A stretch of DNA of 21,434 nt from a virus. The notes under the pieces were generated by a model. It worked only from the letters and a program-made list of their open reading frames with translations. It was not told the DNA's origin and made no database searches. The stretch is taken from positions 1 through 21,434 of the IMG/VR virus record IMGVR_UViG_3300020200_001360, one strand, 5' to 3'. The position numbers and the translations under genes were made by a program. Below, piece after piece: positions 7,171 through 14,800 of the stretch (position 1 is its first letter; every line of letters starts with the position of its first letter).

Positions 7171-7772
7171 TATCTTATTCTCCAATAAAGCTTTGCGGTA
7201 AATGTGGGGTTAATTTCATTATCCAACCCAATACCAATCCCATATATTTTTCTTTTTTTAGTTCTAACTAACACCTCACCATTCATCATCATAAATCCAC
7301 GATTTCCTGATAAAGAACTACCCAAATAAAGTTCTCTTTTATCAATGAAAATGCTGTTGGTTACTATTTTCGTTGGTATACGGATAGTAGAGGTTGTTTG
7401 ACGGGATTCGATTTTGTTTTGTGATATGGTGTCGTTTATTGTTACATATCCAAATGTGTCTACCGCAACAGTATCTTGATAATAATATTTTGAATAATAA
7501 TCTGTCAAAAGTGCCATTGTATCAATAGGTTGTGATTGATTTACTATAAAGCTATCAATATCAATTACAACTCTATCTTTCCATTCTGGGGTATATATAG
7601 TTGATACATTATTGATTGTATCATACTTATACTCTATTGTGGTTACAGTATCCATAATGGGTTCATTTTTGAAAATATCTTTAATGGTCCCAAATGGTAT
7701 TTTATCCCTCAATAAAAATAAGGCGATTAATACAACTAATATTATTCCAATAAATTTAGATACTTTACTCAT
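7170..7772 (-). CDS. Single-pass membrane protein upstream of terL, DUF6808-like
   Basis: From the ATG at 7772 this is a 200-residue protein. Residues 6-24 (KFIGIILVVLIALFLLRDK) form one transmembrane helix with short basic N-terminal residues, so the rest probably lies outside the cytoplasm. The remainder is β-rich and Thr/Ile-rich (TVTTIEYKYDTINN, YYQDTVAVDTFG, STIRIPTKIV) and ends in a segment typical of a small barrel or fold (IYGIGIGLDNEINPTFTAKLYWRIR in parts). It resembles DUF6808-type proteins of Bacteroidetes phages, but that is a recollection of style, not a match. A longer frame reaches further upstream, but it overlaps the 109-residue gene heavily and encodes only basic residues, so I prefer the internal ATG with an 8-nt overlap. 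A spanin-like role with its neighbour is possible but unproven. Confidence 0.7.
   Translation of the reverse strand: MSKVSKFIGIILVVLIALFLLRDKIPFGTIKDIFKNEPIMDTVTTIEYKYDTINNVSTIYTPEWKDRVVIDIDSFIVNQSQPIDTMALLTDYYSKYYYQDTVAVDTFGYVTINDTISQNKIESRQTTSTIRIPTKIVTNSIFIDKRELYLGSSLSGNRGFMMMNGEVLVRTKKRKIYGIGIGLDNEINPTFTAKLYWRIR
7180..7183 (-). promoter_or_regulatory. Shine-Dalgarno (GGAG) deciding the terL start
   Basis: GGAG lies 9 nt before the ATG at 7170 and inside the last codons of the upstream membrane-protein gene. It favours that ATG over the upstream TTG and fits coupling through the TAATG junction. Confidence 0.6.
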
Positions 7773-8094
7773 TTGTTGGCTTCCTCTTTTTGTAGCGTGA
7801 TTTATACCTTTTTGATTTTGGTTTTGTGGTGGTATTTTCAACCGACTTTTCAGTTGGGGGTGCCGTAACATCCTTAACCTCACCCGTCAATTTACCAACT
7901 GAACTAGTAGATGGTGTTTTCTGTTTCAGTTCCTTTACAGGTGATTGTGGTGGTTCTACCTTTGGAACATGAATGGTTTGGATTTCTTTCACAGTCTCAA
8001 TAACCTGCTTTGAAACAGGTTTACCCATTAACCAATCAAATAATTTTTTTTTTGGCCAAAGTATTTTTGACCAAATAGATAAATTTTTTTTCAT
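7765..8094 (-). CDS. Small Pro/Lys-rich basic protein, unknown function
   Basis: This 109-residue protein is not recognised. It begins with an amphipathic, Trp-containing stretch (MKKNLSIWSKILWPKKKLFDWLM) that could sit at a membrane surface. A Pro/Thr/Ser-rich linker follows (VPKVEPPQSPVKELKQ), and the end is strongly basic (KPKSKRYKSRYKKRKPTNE). The composition suggests a disordered, nucleic-acid-binding or membrane-associated protein. A perfect GGAGG lies 8 nt before the ATG, one of the best ribosome sites in the window, and its stop overlaps the next start by 8 nt. The pair with the downstream single-pass membrane protein might act together in lysis or in packaging. There is no sequence evidence to choose between these. 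Confidence 0.72.
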   Translation of the reverse strand: MKKNLSIWSKILWPKKKLFDWLMGKPVSKQVIETVKEIQTIHVPKVEPPQSPVKELKQKTPSTSSVGKLTGEVKDVTAPPTEKSVENTTTKPKSKRYKSRYKKRKPTNE

Positions 8095-8102
8095 AACGAT
8101 TT

Positions 8103-8107
8103 CCTCC
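8103..8107 (-). promoter_or_regulatory. Strong Shine-Dalgarno GGAGG
   Basis: GGAGG lies 8 nt upstream of the 109-residue gene's ATG. It is unusually strong in a window where several starts (portal, 194-residue gene) have no visible site. Confidence 0.65.
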
Positions 8108-8114
8108 GCTTTTT

Positions 8115-8129
8115 ATATATAAATAGTTA
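8115..8129 (-). promoter_or_regulatory. Spacer motif variant, candidate promoter
   Basis: Transcribed direction: TTAACTATTTATATA, 20 nt before the 109-residue gene. It shares the TATTTATA core with the other spacer motifs but lacks TCA. Low confidence. Confidence 0.3.
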
Positions 8130-8158
8130 AAATTAATCTAAATTGTTTATAATCAGCT

Positions 8159-8263
8159 CTACCTTATCTTTGAGTAGAGAACTATACTTACACTATTGAT
8201 AGCGATTGATAATACTCCTAATATATCTGATTTTGTTTTTTTGTATTTTTTATTACCACACAT
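8159..8263 (-). CDS. Possible 34-residue small membrane protein
   Basis: An ATG opens a short frame, MCGNKKYKKTKSDILGVLSI, followed by AINSVSIVLYSKIR and a stop. The basic N-terminus followed by a hydrophobic helix (residues 14-30) is typical of small phage membrane proteins. It fills most of an otherwise empty 261-nt gap between the 109-residue gene and the cupin gene, and the spacer motif lies 69 nt upstream. There is no good Shine-Dalgarno, only an A-rich AAAAAAGTAT before the ATG. The hairpin-like CTCTAC...GTAGAG overlaps its end. It could be a chance frame. Confidence 0.38.
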   Translation of the reverse strand: MCGNKKYKKTKSDILGVLSIAINSVSIVLYSKIR

Positions 8264-8332
8264 ATACTTTTTTACTTATCAGAGGTGATAGATGCTACCA
8301 CATTATGATAAATTATACAACAACTCATTTGT

Positions 8333-8346
8333 AATAAATATGATTT
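8333..8346 (-). promoter_or_regulatory. Spacer motif, candidate promoter for the terL-side genes
   Basis: AAATCATATTTATT in the transcription direction, just after the cupin stop codon and at the head of the 8095-8355 gap. It could start a transcript covering the small ORF and the genes leading to terL. Inferred only. Confidence 0.42.
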
Positions 8347-8355
8347 TAGATTTAA

Positions 8356-8625
8356 TTAATCCAAAAATGTAATTAAAACTTTAAGTGGTGTGTTTCCTCT
8401 GATAACCCTGTGGTAAGTTTCTTTTTGGATTTTTAATCTATCTCCCGTCTTTAATTCAATCGGAATCTGATTATCCAATTGAAACATCCACCCCCTACCA
8501 CTAACTACTTCTATCAACCTATCTTCCCTATCTCTATGCCAAACCAACCCATCCGATGGTAATTTATGCGAAAATTCACGTATAACACTCCCACCACTTT
8601 TTTGTTCGGTATATGGTCTTTTCAT
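8356..8625 (-). CDS. Small cupin-fold protein
   Basis: This 89-residue protein is a minimal single cupin domain. Motif 1 is seen as LVWHRDREDRLIEVVSGRG, with potential metal ligands His30, Asp32 and Glu39. Motif 2 is GDRLKIQKETYHRVIRGN, with His72. The length is close to the minimum for a cupin barrel, with no extra domain. Small cupins occur in T4-like phages of aquatic bacteria, where their substrate is unknown. It starts 4 nt after the stop of the 565-residue gene, so it is co-transcribed with probable virion genes. It may be a metal- or sugar-binding accessory. The fold call is good, but any enzymatic activity is unknown. Confidence 0.8.
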   Translation of the reverse strand: MKRPYTEQKSGGSVIREFSHKLPSDGLVWHRDREDRLIEVVSGRGWMFQLDNQIPIELKTGDRLKIQKETYHRVIRGNTPLKVLITFLD

Positions 8626-8629
8626 AGTG

Positions 8630-10327
8630 TTACCAATATGAATTTATATCTTCACCACCACCGATTTTAGACCAATGACGGGGCAGGTTACAGGACCAAT
8701 ATCCTGGCGTTGTTTTATCTTTTTTATCAGGGCAATTATGCCTATTTGAAAATGCCCGCCTTGCTTCTGGATTATTTATTTTTGCGGTTAATCCACCCTT
8801 TACATCACCAAAGGTTACTTTCCGTATATTATCGCTTGATGGGTCTTTAACATATACCACATACTTTTTACCTTCGCCGGTGTTTCTTTTTGGTGAATTT
8901 AACTCAACTTCAGTTCCTTGATACTGAGCTTCTGCCAGCATTGGAAAATCCAATAAAACTTTCGTACCCTCATAAACCCCAACTTTACCTAAATCCGAAT
9001 CTAAAAACCACTCATCGCTTTCATTCATTGGTATGAATTTACCACGTTTCCACATCTCTCTACACTCATTCACTAATTTGAAAAATCCGGAGGAGCCCCA
9101 CCTAAACACATTTTCTGAAATTGGTACATCATTTTTTAAGTGCCATTTAAATCCCTCACTAATTCTTTTTTTACCTTCACCCAAAGGATTACCATTTACA
9201 TTTAATTCACCATTCAAATAATGTTTTGCGTTTACCATCAATTCTTTTGCACGAATAATATCAGATTGCCACCAATGAGGAAAATCAACTTCTTCATCAG
9301 AGTTATCAAACTCATTCAACATTTCATAAAGTTCTTTTGCGTATTTAGCAATACGAAACAAATCAGCCTTTAACATATTAGGTTCATCATCTTGATGCCC
9401 CACATCAATATCTTCAGTTAAACTTTTTAACTTTTTTAATTTGTTTGTTAAATCGCCCATTTTCTTCAAATGTGCCTTTTGCTTTGGAGTTCTATCTTTT
9501 TGTGGTATTTTGGTAAATACGGCAGTATCCTTGGCATTATCTTTTAATGTTTTCTGAATTTTTAACATCTCCTCTTTTTGTTCTTGCTGTTCTTTTCCGG
9601 CTTTTATAACTTCTGCATCCGATGGTTCATTATCTGTTTCAGTTATTACAGGGTATTTTTTTCCGTTAAATTCAAACTCTTTCAAACCCCCCTTTCTTGC
9701 ATTGAAAAGTGCCCCAGTGAATGCATTACCTTCATTTATGTTATCCTGCGCCAAAATCATTACATCATCCAAAGTGCTTGTAACAGTCCCATTCATTGTT
9801 CTGATTGTTACTTTGTTACCCTGTACTTTAAGCACCATTCCGGTTTTGTTTTTGGACTTTAAGTGAACAAAATCACCACGCTCAAACCCTAAATCTCGCT
9901 TACCTTCATTTTTGGGTTGCCCAAACTTACTCAATATTTTAAATGCGATTGATTGCATTTTTAGTAAACCTGAATTAACAAACTTATCTTTATTACTTTG
10001 TTGCTTTAATCCATCGTATATACTAATAATAGCAGATGCGGAATAACTATCAACTCGCATCTTTCGACCTGTTGTGGGGTCTGTTAATACCTTTGAACCT
10101 GATTTTACAATATCTCTTAACTGAGAAATGATTTTAGGGTCATTCTTTGCTTCATTTACAACAGACTCTTCGGTTTTCCAACCACCACCCGCTGCTTTAT
10201 ATTGCTTCGCAGCCCAAGCATTGGCATATGCACTGGGATAAACGTCAAACTTTTTCTTTGCTTGCGATTTATAATAAGACCATTTTGATGGGTCAGTTGG
10301 AACATTTTTTTCTATTAATAGTTTCAT
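8630..10327 (-). CDS. Modular phage protein with C-terminal RHNC...WSC motif, unknown function
   Basis: This 565-residue multi-module protein is of a type found in marine T4-like phages. Residues 12-50 (WSYYKSQAKKKFDVYPSAYA, then KQYKAAGGGW) form a short helical module. Residues 148-200 (FERGDFVHLKSKNKTGMVLK) look like a KOW/SH3-like barrel. Residues 305-375 (IDVGHQDDEP, VDFPHWWQSDII, NAKHYLNGEL) are a helical module, and 393-460 begin FKWHLKNDVPISENVFRWGS. The end (479-550) has VVYVKDP, FGDVKGGLTAKINNPEARR, RHNC (529-532) and YWSC (543-546), a possible Cys/His metal site. The modules look like separate domains joined by linkers. Packaging or virion association is suggested by its neighbours and by a short leader (MKLLIEK). 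Coding-strand GAGGAAGTGA precedes the ATG. No function is known. Confidence 0.82.
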   Translation of the reverse strand: MKLLIEKNVPTDPSKWSYYKSQAKKKFDVYPSAYANAWAAKQYKAAGGGWKTEESVVNEAKNDPKIISQLRDIVKSGSKVLTDPTTGRKMRVDSYSASAIISIYDGLKQQSNKDKFVNSGLLKMQSIAFKILSKFGQPKNEGKRDLGFERGDFVHLKSKNKTGMVLKVQGNKVTIRTMNGTVTSTLDDVMILAQDNINEGNAFTGALFNARKGGLKEFEFNGKKYPVITETDNEPSDAEVIKAGKEQQEQKEEMLKIQKTLKDNAKDTAVFTKIPQKDRTPKQKAHLKKMGDLTNKLKKLKSLTEDIDVGHQDDEPNMLKADLFRIAKYAKELYEMLNEFDNSDEEVDFPHWWQSDIIRAKELMVNAKHYLNGELNVNGNPLGEGKKRISEGFKWHLKNDVPISENVFRWGSSGFFKLVNECREMWKRGKFIPMNESDEWFLDSDLGKVGVYEGTKVLLDFPMLAEAQYQGTEVELNSPKRNTGEGKKYVVYVKDPSSDNIRKVTFGDVKGGLTAKINNPEARRAFSNRHNCPDKKDKTTPGYWSCNLPRHWSKIGGGEDINSYW

Positions 10328-10340
10328 TCACTTCCTCAAA

Positions 10341-10862
10341 TTATGGATTGTAATTTCTAATGTTTGATTTAACAAATTGTTCAAAATCTTTTGGTGATAA
10401 ATATGAGTTAATTTCATATCCTGTTAAGTGTTTATTTCCCAAAATTAAATAACCTTTAGCAGTTTCCCAATTTTGAGGCATATCATCATTTATATTATCA
10501 AACTCACCCGGTAAATAAGTTACCAATGCATTAAACACTACCTGATTACCACTAAATAACCAACCACTTGGGGGTTTAATGGGTGTATTTCCAACTCTAA
10601 ACTTTCTAATCATTATACCATATCCCTTACCAGGATTTTCATATCTTCTAAACCAATTATCGGTTTCTAACCTGTAAAGAGCAGTTTGTCCCAATATTTT
10701 TCGCATAAGAACTAACTTAACAAGAGATGCCCAATCTGGGTCACCAGGCTTACTTCTTAAATCTTTAACCGTTCCAATCTCAACAGATTCTTCATCATTT
10801 TCGTGTATCATTTGAGATTTTATGGCTTTCCTAATAAGATGCCTTAATTCGGTTAGTTTCAT
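10341..10862 (-). CDS. Unknown phage protein with amphipathic N-terminal leader
   Basis: This 173-residue protein is not recognised. The first 20 residues (MKLTELRHLIRKAIKSQMIH) form an amphipathic basic helix ending MIHE|NDEE, which fits the [L/I]xE cleavage preference of gp21 proteases. The rest is soluble, with YENPGKGYGIMIRKFRVG and KPPSGWLFSGNQVVFNALVTY as recognisable blocks in a β-rich body, and ends EQFVKSNIRNYNP. A candidate promoter motif and AAAAGGTAG lie upstream. It ends 13 nt before the 565-residue gene. The leader suggests the protein is carried inside the capsid (inference). No catalytic motif is visible. Confidence 0.72.
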   Translation of the reverse strand: MKLTELRHLIRKAIKSQMIHENDEESVEIGTVKDLRSKPGDPDWASLVKLVLMRKILGQTALYRLETDNWFRRYENPGKGYGIMIRKFRVGNTPIKPPSGWLFSGNQVVFNALVTYLPGEFDNINDDMPQNWETAKGYLILGNKHLTGYEINSYLSPKDFEQFVKSNIRNYNP

Positions 10863-10888
10863 TGTATGCTACCTTTTTGTTTATATTA

Positions 10889-10903
10889 TATAAATATGAT
10901 GTT
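10889..10903 (-). promoter_or_regulatory. Spacer motif, candidate late promoter
   Basis: AACATCATATTTATA in the transcription direction, followed 26 nt later by the ATG of the 173-residue gene. An AGGTAG ribosome site sits between them. This is one of the cleanest copies of the recurring motif. Confidence 0.48.
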
Positions 10904-10926
10904 TATTTATTTCCGTTATATTTGTG

Positions 10927-11274
10927 TTAAGCACCAGTCTTAACAAAAACAGGCTTTTGACCTTTTGATTGTTCACCACCTTTTTTGGCATCCCCTGCTT
11001 TTTTCTGTGCAGCCCTTTTTCGTTTTACAAACTTAGCCCTTCCTTCCGGTCCTAACTTATTTGCTTTTTCTTTGGAAAGACATGCAGAATATGATTCACC
11101 TTCTTCAGCATCACCACACTTGCCTAATTTTTCGCCTGTAGTGGAATATCTATCCCAACCACCCCCGGTGGTAGAACCGGTCTTACCTTTACCAAACCAC
11201 CCTCTTAAATCCTCTTTGATAATTTCTGTTATCACACTTCGGATTAATTCTCTAAGTTGTTGTTTCTTATTCAA
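10927..11274 (-). CDS. Small Cys/Lys-rich protein with leader peptide, TTG start
   Basis: This 115-residue protein begins with a leader (QQLRELIRSVITEIIKE) that fits cleavage after ITE or IIKE. A Gly-rich module follows (WFGKGKTGSTTGGGWDRYST) with GKCGDAEEGESYSACLSKEKA, containing two Cys, and the end is a very basic Lys tail (KRKRAAQKKAGDAKKGGEQS). The WDRY...G.C.....YS.C pattern recalls small DUF6321-like phage and cyanobacterial proteins, whose function is unknown. No ATG exists near the leader. A TTG at 11274 with GGAG 7 nt upstream fits as the start, inside the end of the preceding gene (8-nt overlap). The basic tail would suit DNA binding inside the capsid. Confidence 0.7.
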   Translation of the reverse strand: MNKKQQLRELIRSVITEIIKEDLRGWFGKGKTGSTTGGGWDRYSTTGEKLGKCGDAEEGESYSACLSKEKANKLGPEGRAKFVKRKRAAQKKAGDAKKGGEQSKGQKPVFVKTGA

Positions 11275-11851
11275 GTTCTTGCTCCAATTTTTCGATATAA
11301 TCTACACGTAACTTTTCAAAATCAGAATCTATTTTAGATAAAACTGCTTCAATATCAACTCCATTCCATTCTTCAACCGAACCATTTTCATTGATAAACT
11401 TCATTTTTAACGCAACTTTAAGGGCCTCTTTTTCAAATTGAGCCTGCTTTAACCATGCTTTCGCATTCTCCAGCATTTTCTTTTTTTCATATCTATCATA
11501 CTCCCCACTCATCCGTAATTTTGATTCCATACTTAATACACAATCAAAACACATACCATGAAAAGCACGCATTTTTTCATCTAACCTTTTTGGGTTTTTA
11601 CAGTCGCAGGTTTCCTTCATACAATTAGGGAACTTTTTCAAATCCTGCCTAAGTTGATGAAGTTTACCGAGTTTTACTTTATACCCGGCCTTCTGCTCCC
11701 ACATATCCCCATTTTCATCCTGCCATTGTTCACCGAATTCTCTACGAACATAGGTAGGGATTTCTTCAAAACCAACGGTTGTTCGTGTTTGCGTTTTATG
11801 TGTCCCCGCCAACATTTCAGTAACCGCTTTTGTATTTTTTAACTTACTCAT
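11267..11851 (-). CDS. Phage protein with Cys cluster, unknown function
   Basis: This 194-residue protein begins MSKLKNTKAVTEMLAGTHKT, a start I associate with conserved T4-like marine phage proteins of unknown role. In the middle, NCMKETCDCKNPKRLDEK and HGMCFDC place Cys77, Cys82, Cys84, Cys101 and Cys104 as a probable zinc site. The C-terminal half is a charged helical region (MKFINENGSVEEWNGVDIEA). It has no leader like those of its neighbours. Its stop overlaps the TTG start of the following gene by 8 nt. A candidate promoter motif lies 12 nt upstream of its ATG, without a clear ribosome site. Structural or DNA-related roles are both possible. Confidence 0.78.
   Translation of the reverse strand: MSKLKNTKAVTEMLAGTHKTQTRTTVGFEEIPTYVRREFGEQWQDENGDMWEQKAGYKVKLGKLHQLRQDLKKFPNCMKETCDCKNPKRLDEKMRAFHGMCFDCVLSMESKLRMSGEYDRYEKKKMLENAKAWLKQAQFEKEALKVALKMKFINENGSVEEWNGVDIEAVLSKIDSDFEKLRVDYIEKLEQELE
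11282..11285 (-). promoter_or_regulatory. Shine-Dalgarno (GGAG) supporting a TTG start
   Basis: GGAG stands 7 nt before TTG at 11274, inside the last codons of the upstream 194-residue gene. Without it the 115-residue gene would have no convincing start, since no ATG precedes the conserved leader. Confidence 0.5.
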
Positions 11852-11863
11852 AACTTATTTTAA

Positions 11864-11880
11864 TATAAATATACTGAAAT
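11864..11880 (-). promoter_or_regulatory. Spacer motif, candidate late promoter
   Basis: ATTTCAGTATATTTATA in the transcription direction, 12 nt before the 194-residue gene's ATG and touching the stop of the 1049-residue gene. It keeps TTCA and ATTTATA but has extra bases between them. Confidence 0.38.
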
Positions 11881-14800
11881 TAATAGAATAAACCCAAAAT
11901 TTGATTTAAACTAGCGAAACTTCCAGTTAGCTTCAGCGTATTTCCCTTATATACAAAAACTATTCCCTCATTCGGAACAATTTTATCAGGACCGCCTACT
12001 GCCGCCATTCTTTCAAGCTCTAATTGTAATTTTCTTATCTTTTTTTCATCCCCACCACTTTGAACATCTTTAATCGTTTGGTCTAATCGTTGTTTCATAT
12101 TACGAACTGCTGAATCTGGGTTTATTGTCAATACCGAACTCATCAACGATAATACTTCTGCACCAACACCTAAGAATATATCTTCAAATGGACGGATATT
12201 ATCTTTTGATATTTTTTGGTGGTCATTCTTATCTACACCCTTTGCCCATTCTAATACCTTGTCTGATTTGATGTTATTATTATTTAACACAAAACTCTTA
12301 TCGTAAAATGCCCATCTTTTTATTAAACCTTCTCTTGTTGATTTATCCAATTTTTCAGGTGAGTTTTTATCTATGAAATCTCCCCACCACGCCTGATGAT
12401 ACTCTGCCATACCATCACTATCTTTTAAACCATATTTTGATTGTAGTTTGTTTAACATCCCCAAGTACTTTGGTTGTAATTTTTCCAAGTGCATTTCCTT
12501 TGGTAGTTGTGTAATAGGTGGTCCTTGTATTGTGTATTTATCCTGTATATGCTGATTGATTTGTTTAATCATTCCCGCCAATACCGCTGCATCAGATTGG
12601 TCTGCCCCAATAGCAACACCCGATTCATCATATTCAGTAGTATTATGAAAAACCAAAAGAGCCTGACCATAAGGTATTACATTTACTGATGTTGGATATA
12701 TAACTTCCAAATTCATAAACTTCACACCCTGTTTGAAAATTTTATCCCTTTGTGCTTTTGATAACCCCTTTACTGCGGTTTCTAAATCCCGCATAGCAAA
12801 GTTGTAAGCATCAGTCAATCCACCCCTACCTCCGAACTTTGAAGCAACATCTGCGGCGTTCATTGCATCTTCGCCCCGATTAGCAAGGTGCCCCTTGTTT
12901 CTTGCAGCAATTAACCCCTTATCATCTCGCCAACTAATAGCAAGTGCCTGCCCATCGGTCTTTTCTCGAGTTAATTCTAAATCACCTTTTAAGGCCTTTG
13001 TTATTATATTTTTTAAATCACCAAAAGTTAAACCCAACTCTAAATCAAACGGATGATTCATGTGTCCGTATGCCCCACCGCATAAAAGTAATATACGATT
13101 ATCCAATTTATGTTCACTATGAGTTATATCTTTTATTAAGGTTCGCAATTTAATGCTAGAACCACCACCTTTACTCTCATTTAAACTGTGATGTTTTATT
13201 TCTAAATTTTTATAATGTGAAATCACCTCTATGGGTATATTATTATTAAATCCGTCCAATATAGAATATTTGTGGTCTAAGTGATATTCTCTACTACGCT
13301 TTTTGGCATTTGGTATTAAATTAAAATATTTAAGATATTCATCATTTGTTAATCTACGAACATTTTCAACATATATTAAATACGCATTTCTATTTTCAAC
13401 AGGTGTCCAATTTAAAATGTTTGCTATTGTTTTTTGAGTTTCTTTATTACCAAATCCAAATTGTTTACCAACATTACTTCTTAATTCTTTAAGTGATGCA
13501 TTATTGATGTATGATTTTCTAACACCTTCTGATATTTTTTTTCTAAATAATATGTTTTTATTTTTTTCAGAAACATCTAATCTAATTTTTCCTTTGTTTT
13601 TACCCATCATCAGATTACTATGATTTTTTTTGTATTCATCCGATTGCATTATTTTTTTATGTTTCTCTTTAACAATCGTAGAATTCATTGGATTTTTATC
13701 TCCAAAATTTTTAAAATGTTCTGATATCAATGGGTGATTTGGATACTTTTCTATGTATTCTTTCATAGACATACGATGTGAGTATTTTAAGTGTCTGTAT
13801 TGTATCTGTTTAAACCATTCACCACACTCCGCACATTGTACCATTCCGCTTTTTTCATAATTGTTGTAATCACCCGACAAAAACTTAGAAAACTTTTTAC
13901 CAATTCTTTCTAATAACTTATATTGCTTTCTATCTATTATTTCTAATTTTTTTCCAATTACCCATTCAACAATCTCATATCCTAACCCCCTAAATACTTC
14001 CTGCAACTCCTCATCCTCCATACCAGTAACATCAATCTCTACTTCGGGTGGAGCTTCAGGCGGTGCAACATCTAATGGTGTAGTAGCAATATCAGCAGTT
14101 ACATAATCTTCTGTTTCGGGTATATCTAAAAGGTCATCCATTGTGAATACCTTTCTTCTAACCGCATACTGATAGTAATCACCAGTATTTTTTGCATTTC
14201 GTTTAACTATCATATCTGCTTTTGGAAACTCCATTTGTGTATACCCACCACGAACAAACCAATAGTCATTTTTTTGCGCATCTTTACCTAAACCCAATAC
14301 ACGCTTTTTACCCGATGGAACATAAATTGCATCGGGCTCACCTGCATCTGCGCCGTATCCACTTCCCAATGTTGATTCAATAAGGGGAATTAAATTATAC
14401 TTATTAAAGAATTCTGATATAATTTCGTTTACTCCACCCAGCTTTTGGGTTATCATATTGTATATTTTTGGGTTAAACTTTGGATATGCTTTTTTAAATC
14501 CTGCTTTTCTTTGTGATTCATCTCCGGTCGATAACCATTTTCTTACATCCGTTCCACTTATTGAGTTTGCCTGCATTGGTGATGTGTATACATAACCACT
14601 TTCCCCATAACCACTCGCAGGTTTAAATCCGGCTCCAGCATGAAACTTTTTGAAATATTTACCACCCAATCGTTGTGCATCCTTTTCTCCTACTACAGTT
14701 ACAAATGCCGTTGTTTTGGGTGAAAATCCACTTAATATTTCAGTTGGATTATATGGGTTTTTTACCTGCACTACCTTATTTTTTGGGATATCAAACATTG

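Noticed and set aside
7180-7185. TTG at 7185 as the start of terL
   Set aside because: The ATG five codons later has GGAG at 9 nt and a TAATG link to the upstream stop, while the TTG overlaps that ribosome site.
7170-7883. Longer form of the membrane protein starting ~37 codons upstream
   Set aside because: The extension only encodes basic residues read out of frame from the 109-residue gene, while an internal ATG at 7772 is followed at once by a typical membrane anchor.
8156-8178. CTCTAC...GTAGAG hairpin as a terminator
   Set aside because: Six-bp stem with an 11-nt loop and no U-tract in the transcribed direction; it also overlaps the possible small ORF.
13140-13163. GGTTC...GAACC hairpin near the right edge of the HNH insertion as part of a group I intron core
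   Set aside because: Only a 5-bp stem with a 14-nt loop, and no matching P4, P7 or guanosine-binding sequences could be found by eye.
13095-13967. Intein inside the 1049-residue protein
   Set aside because: No block A start with Cys/Ser, no block B TxxH, and no HN followed by Cys/Ser/Thr at the right end. The insertion is kept as an HNH block without a claimed splicing mechanism.
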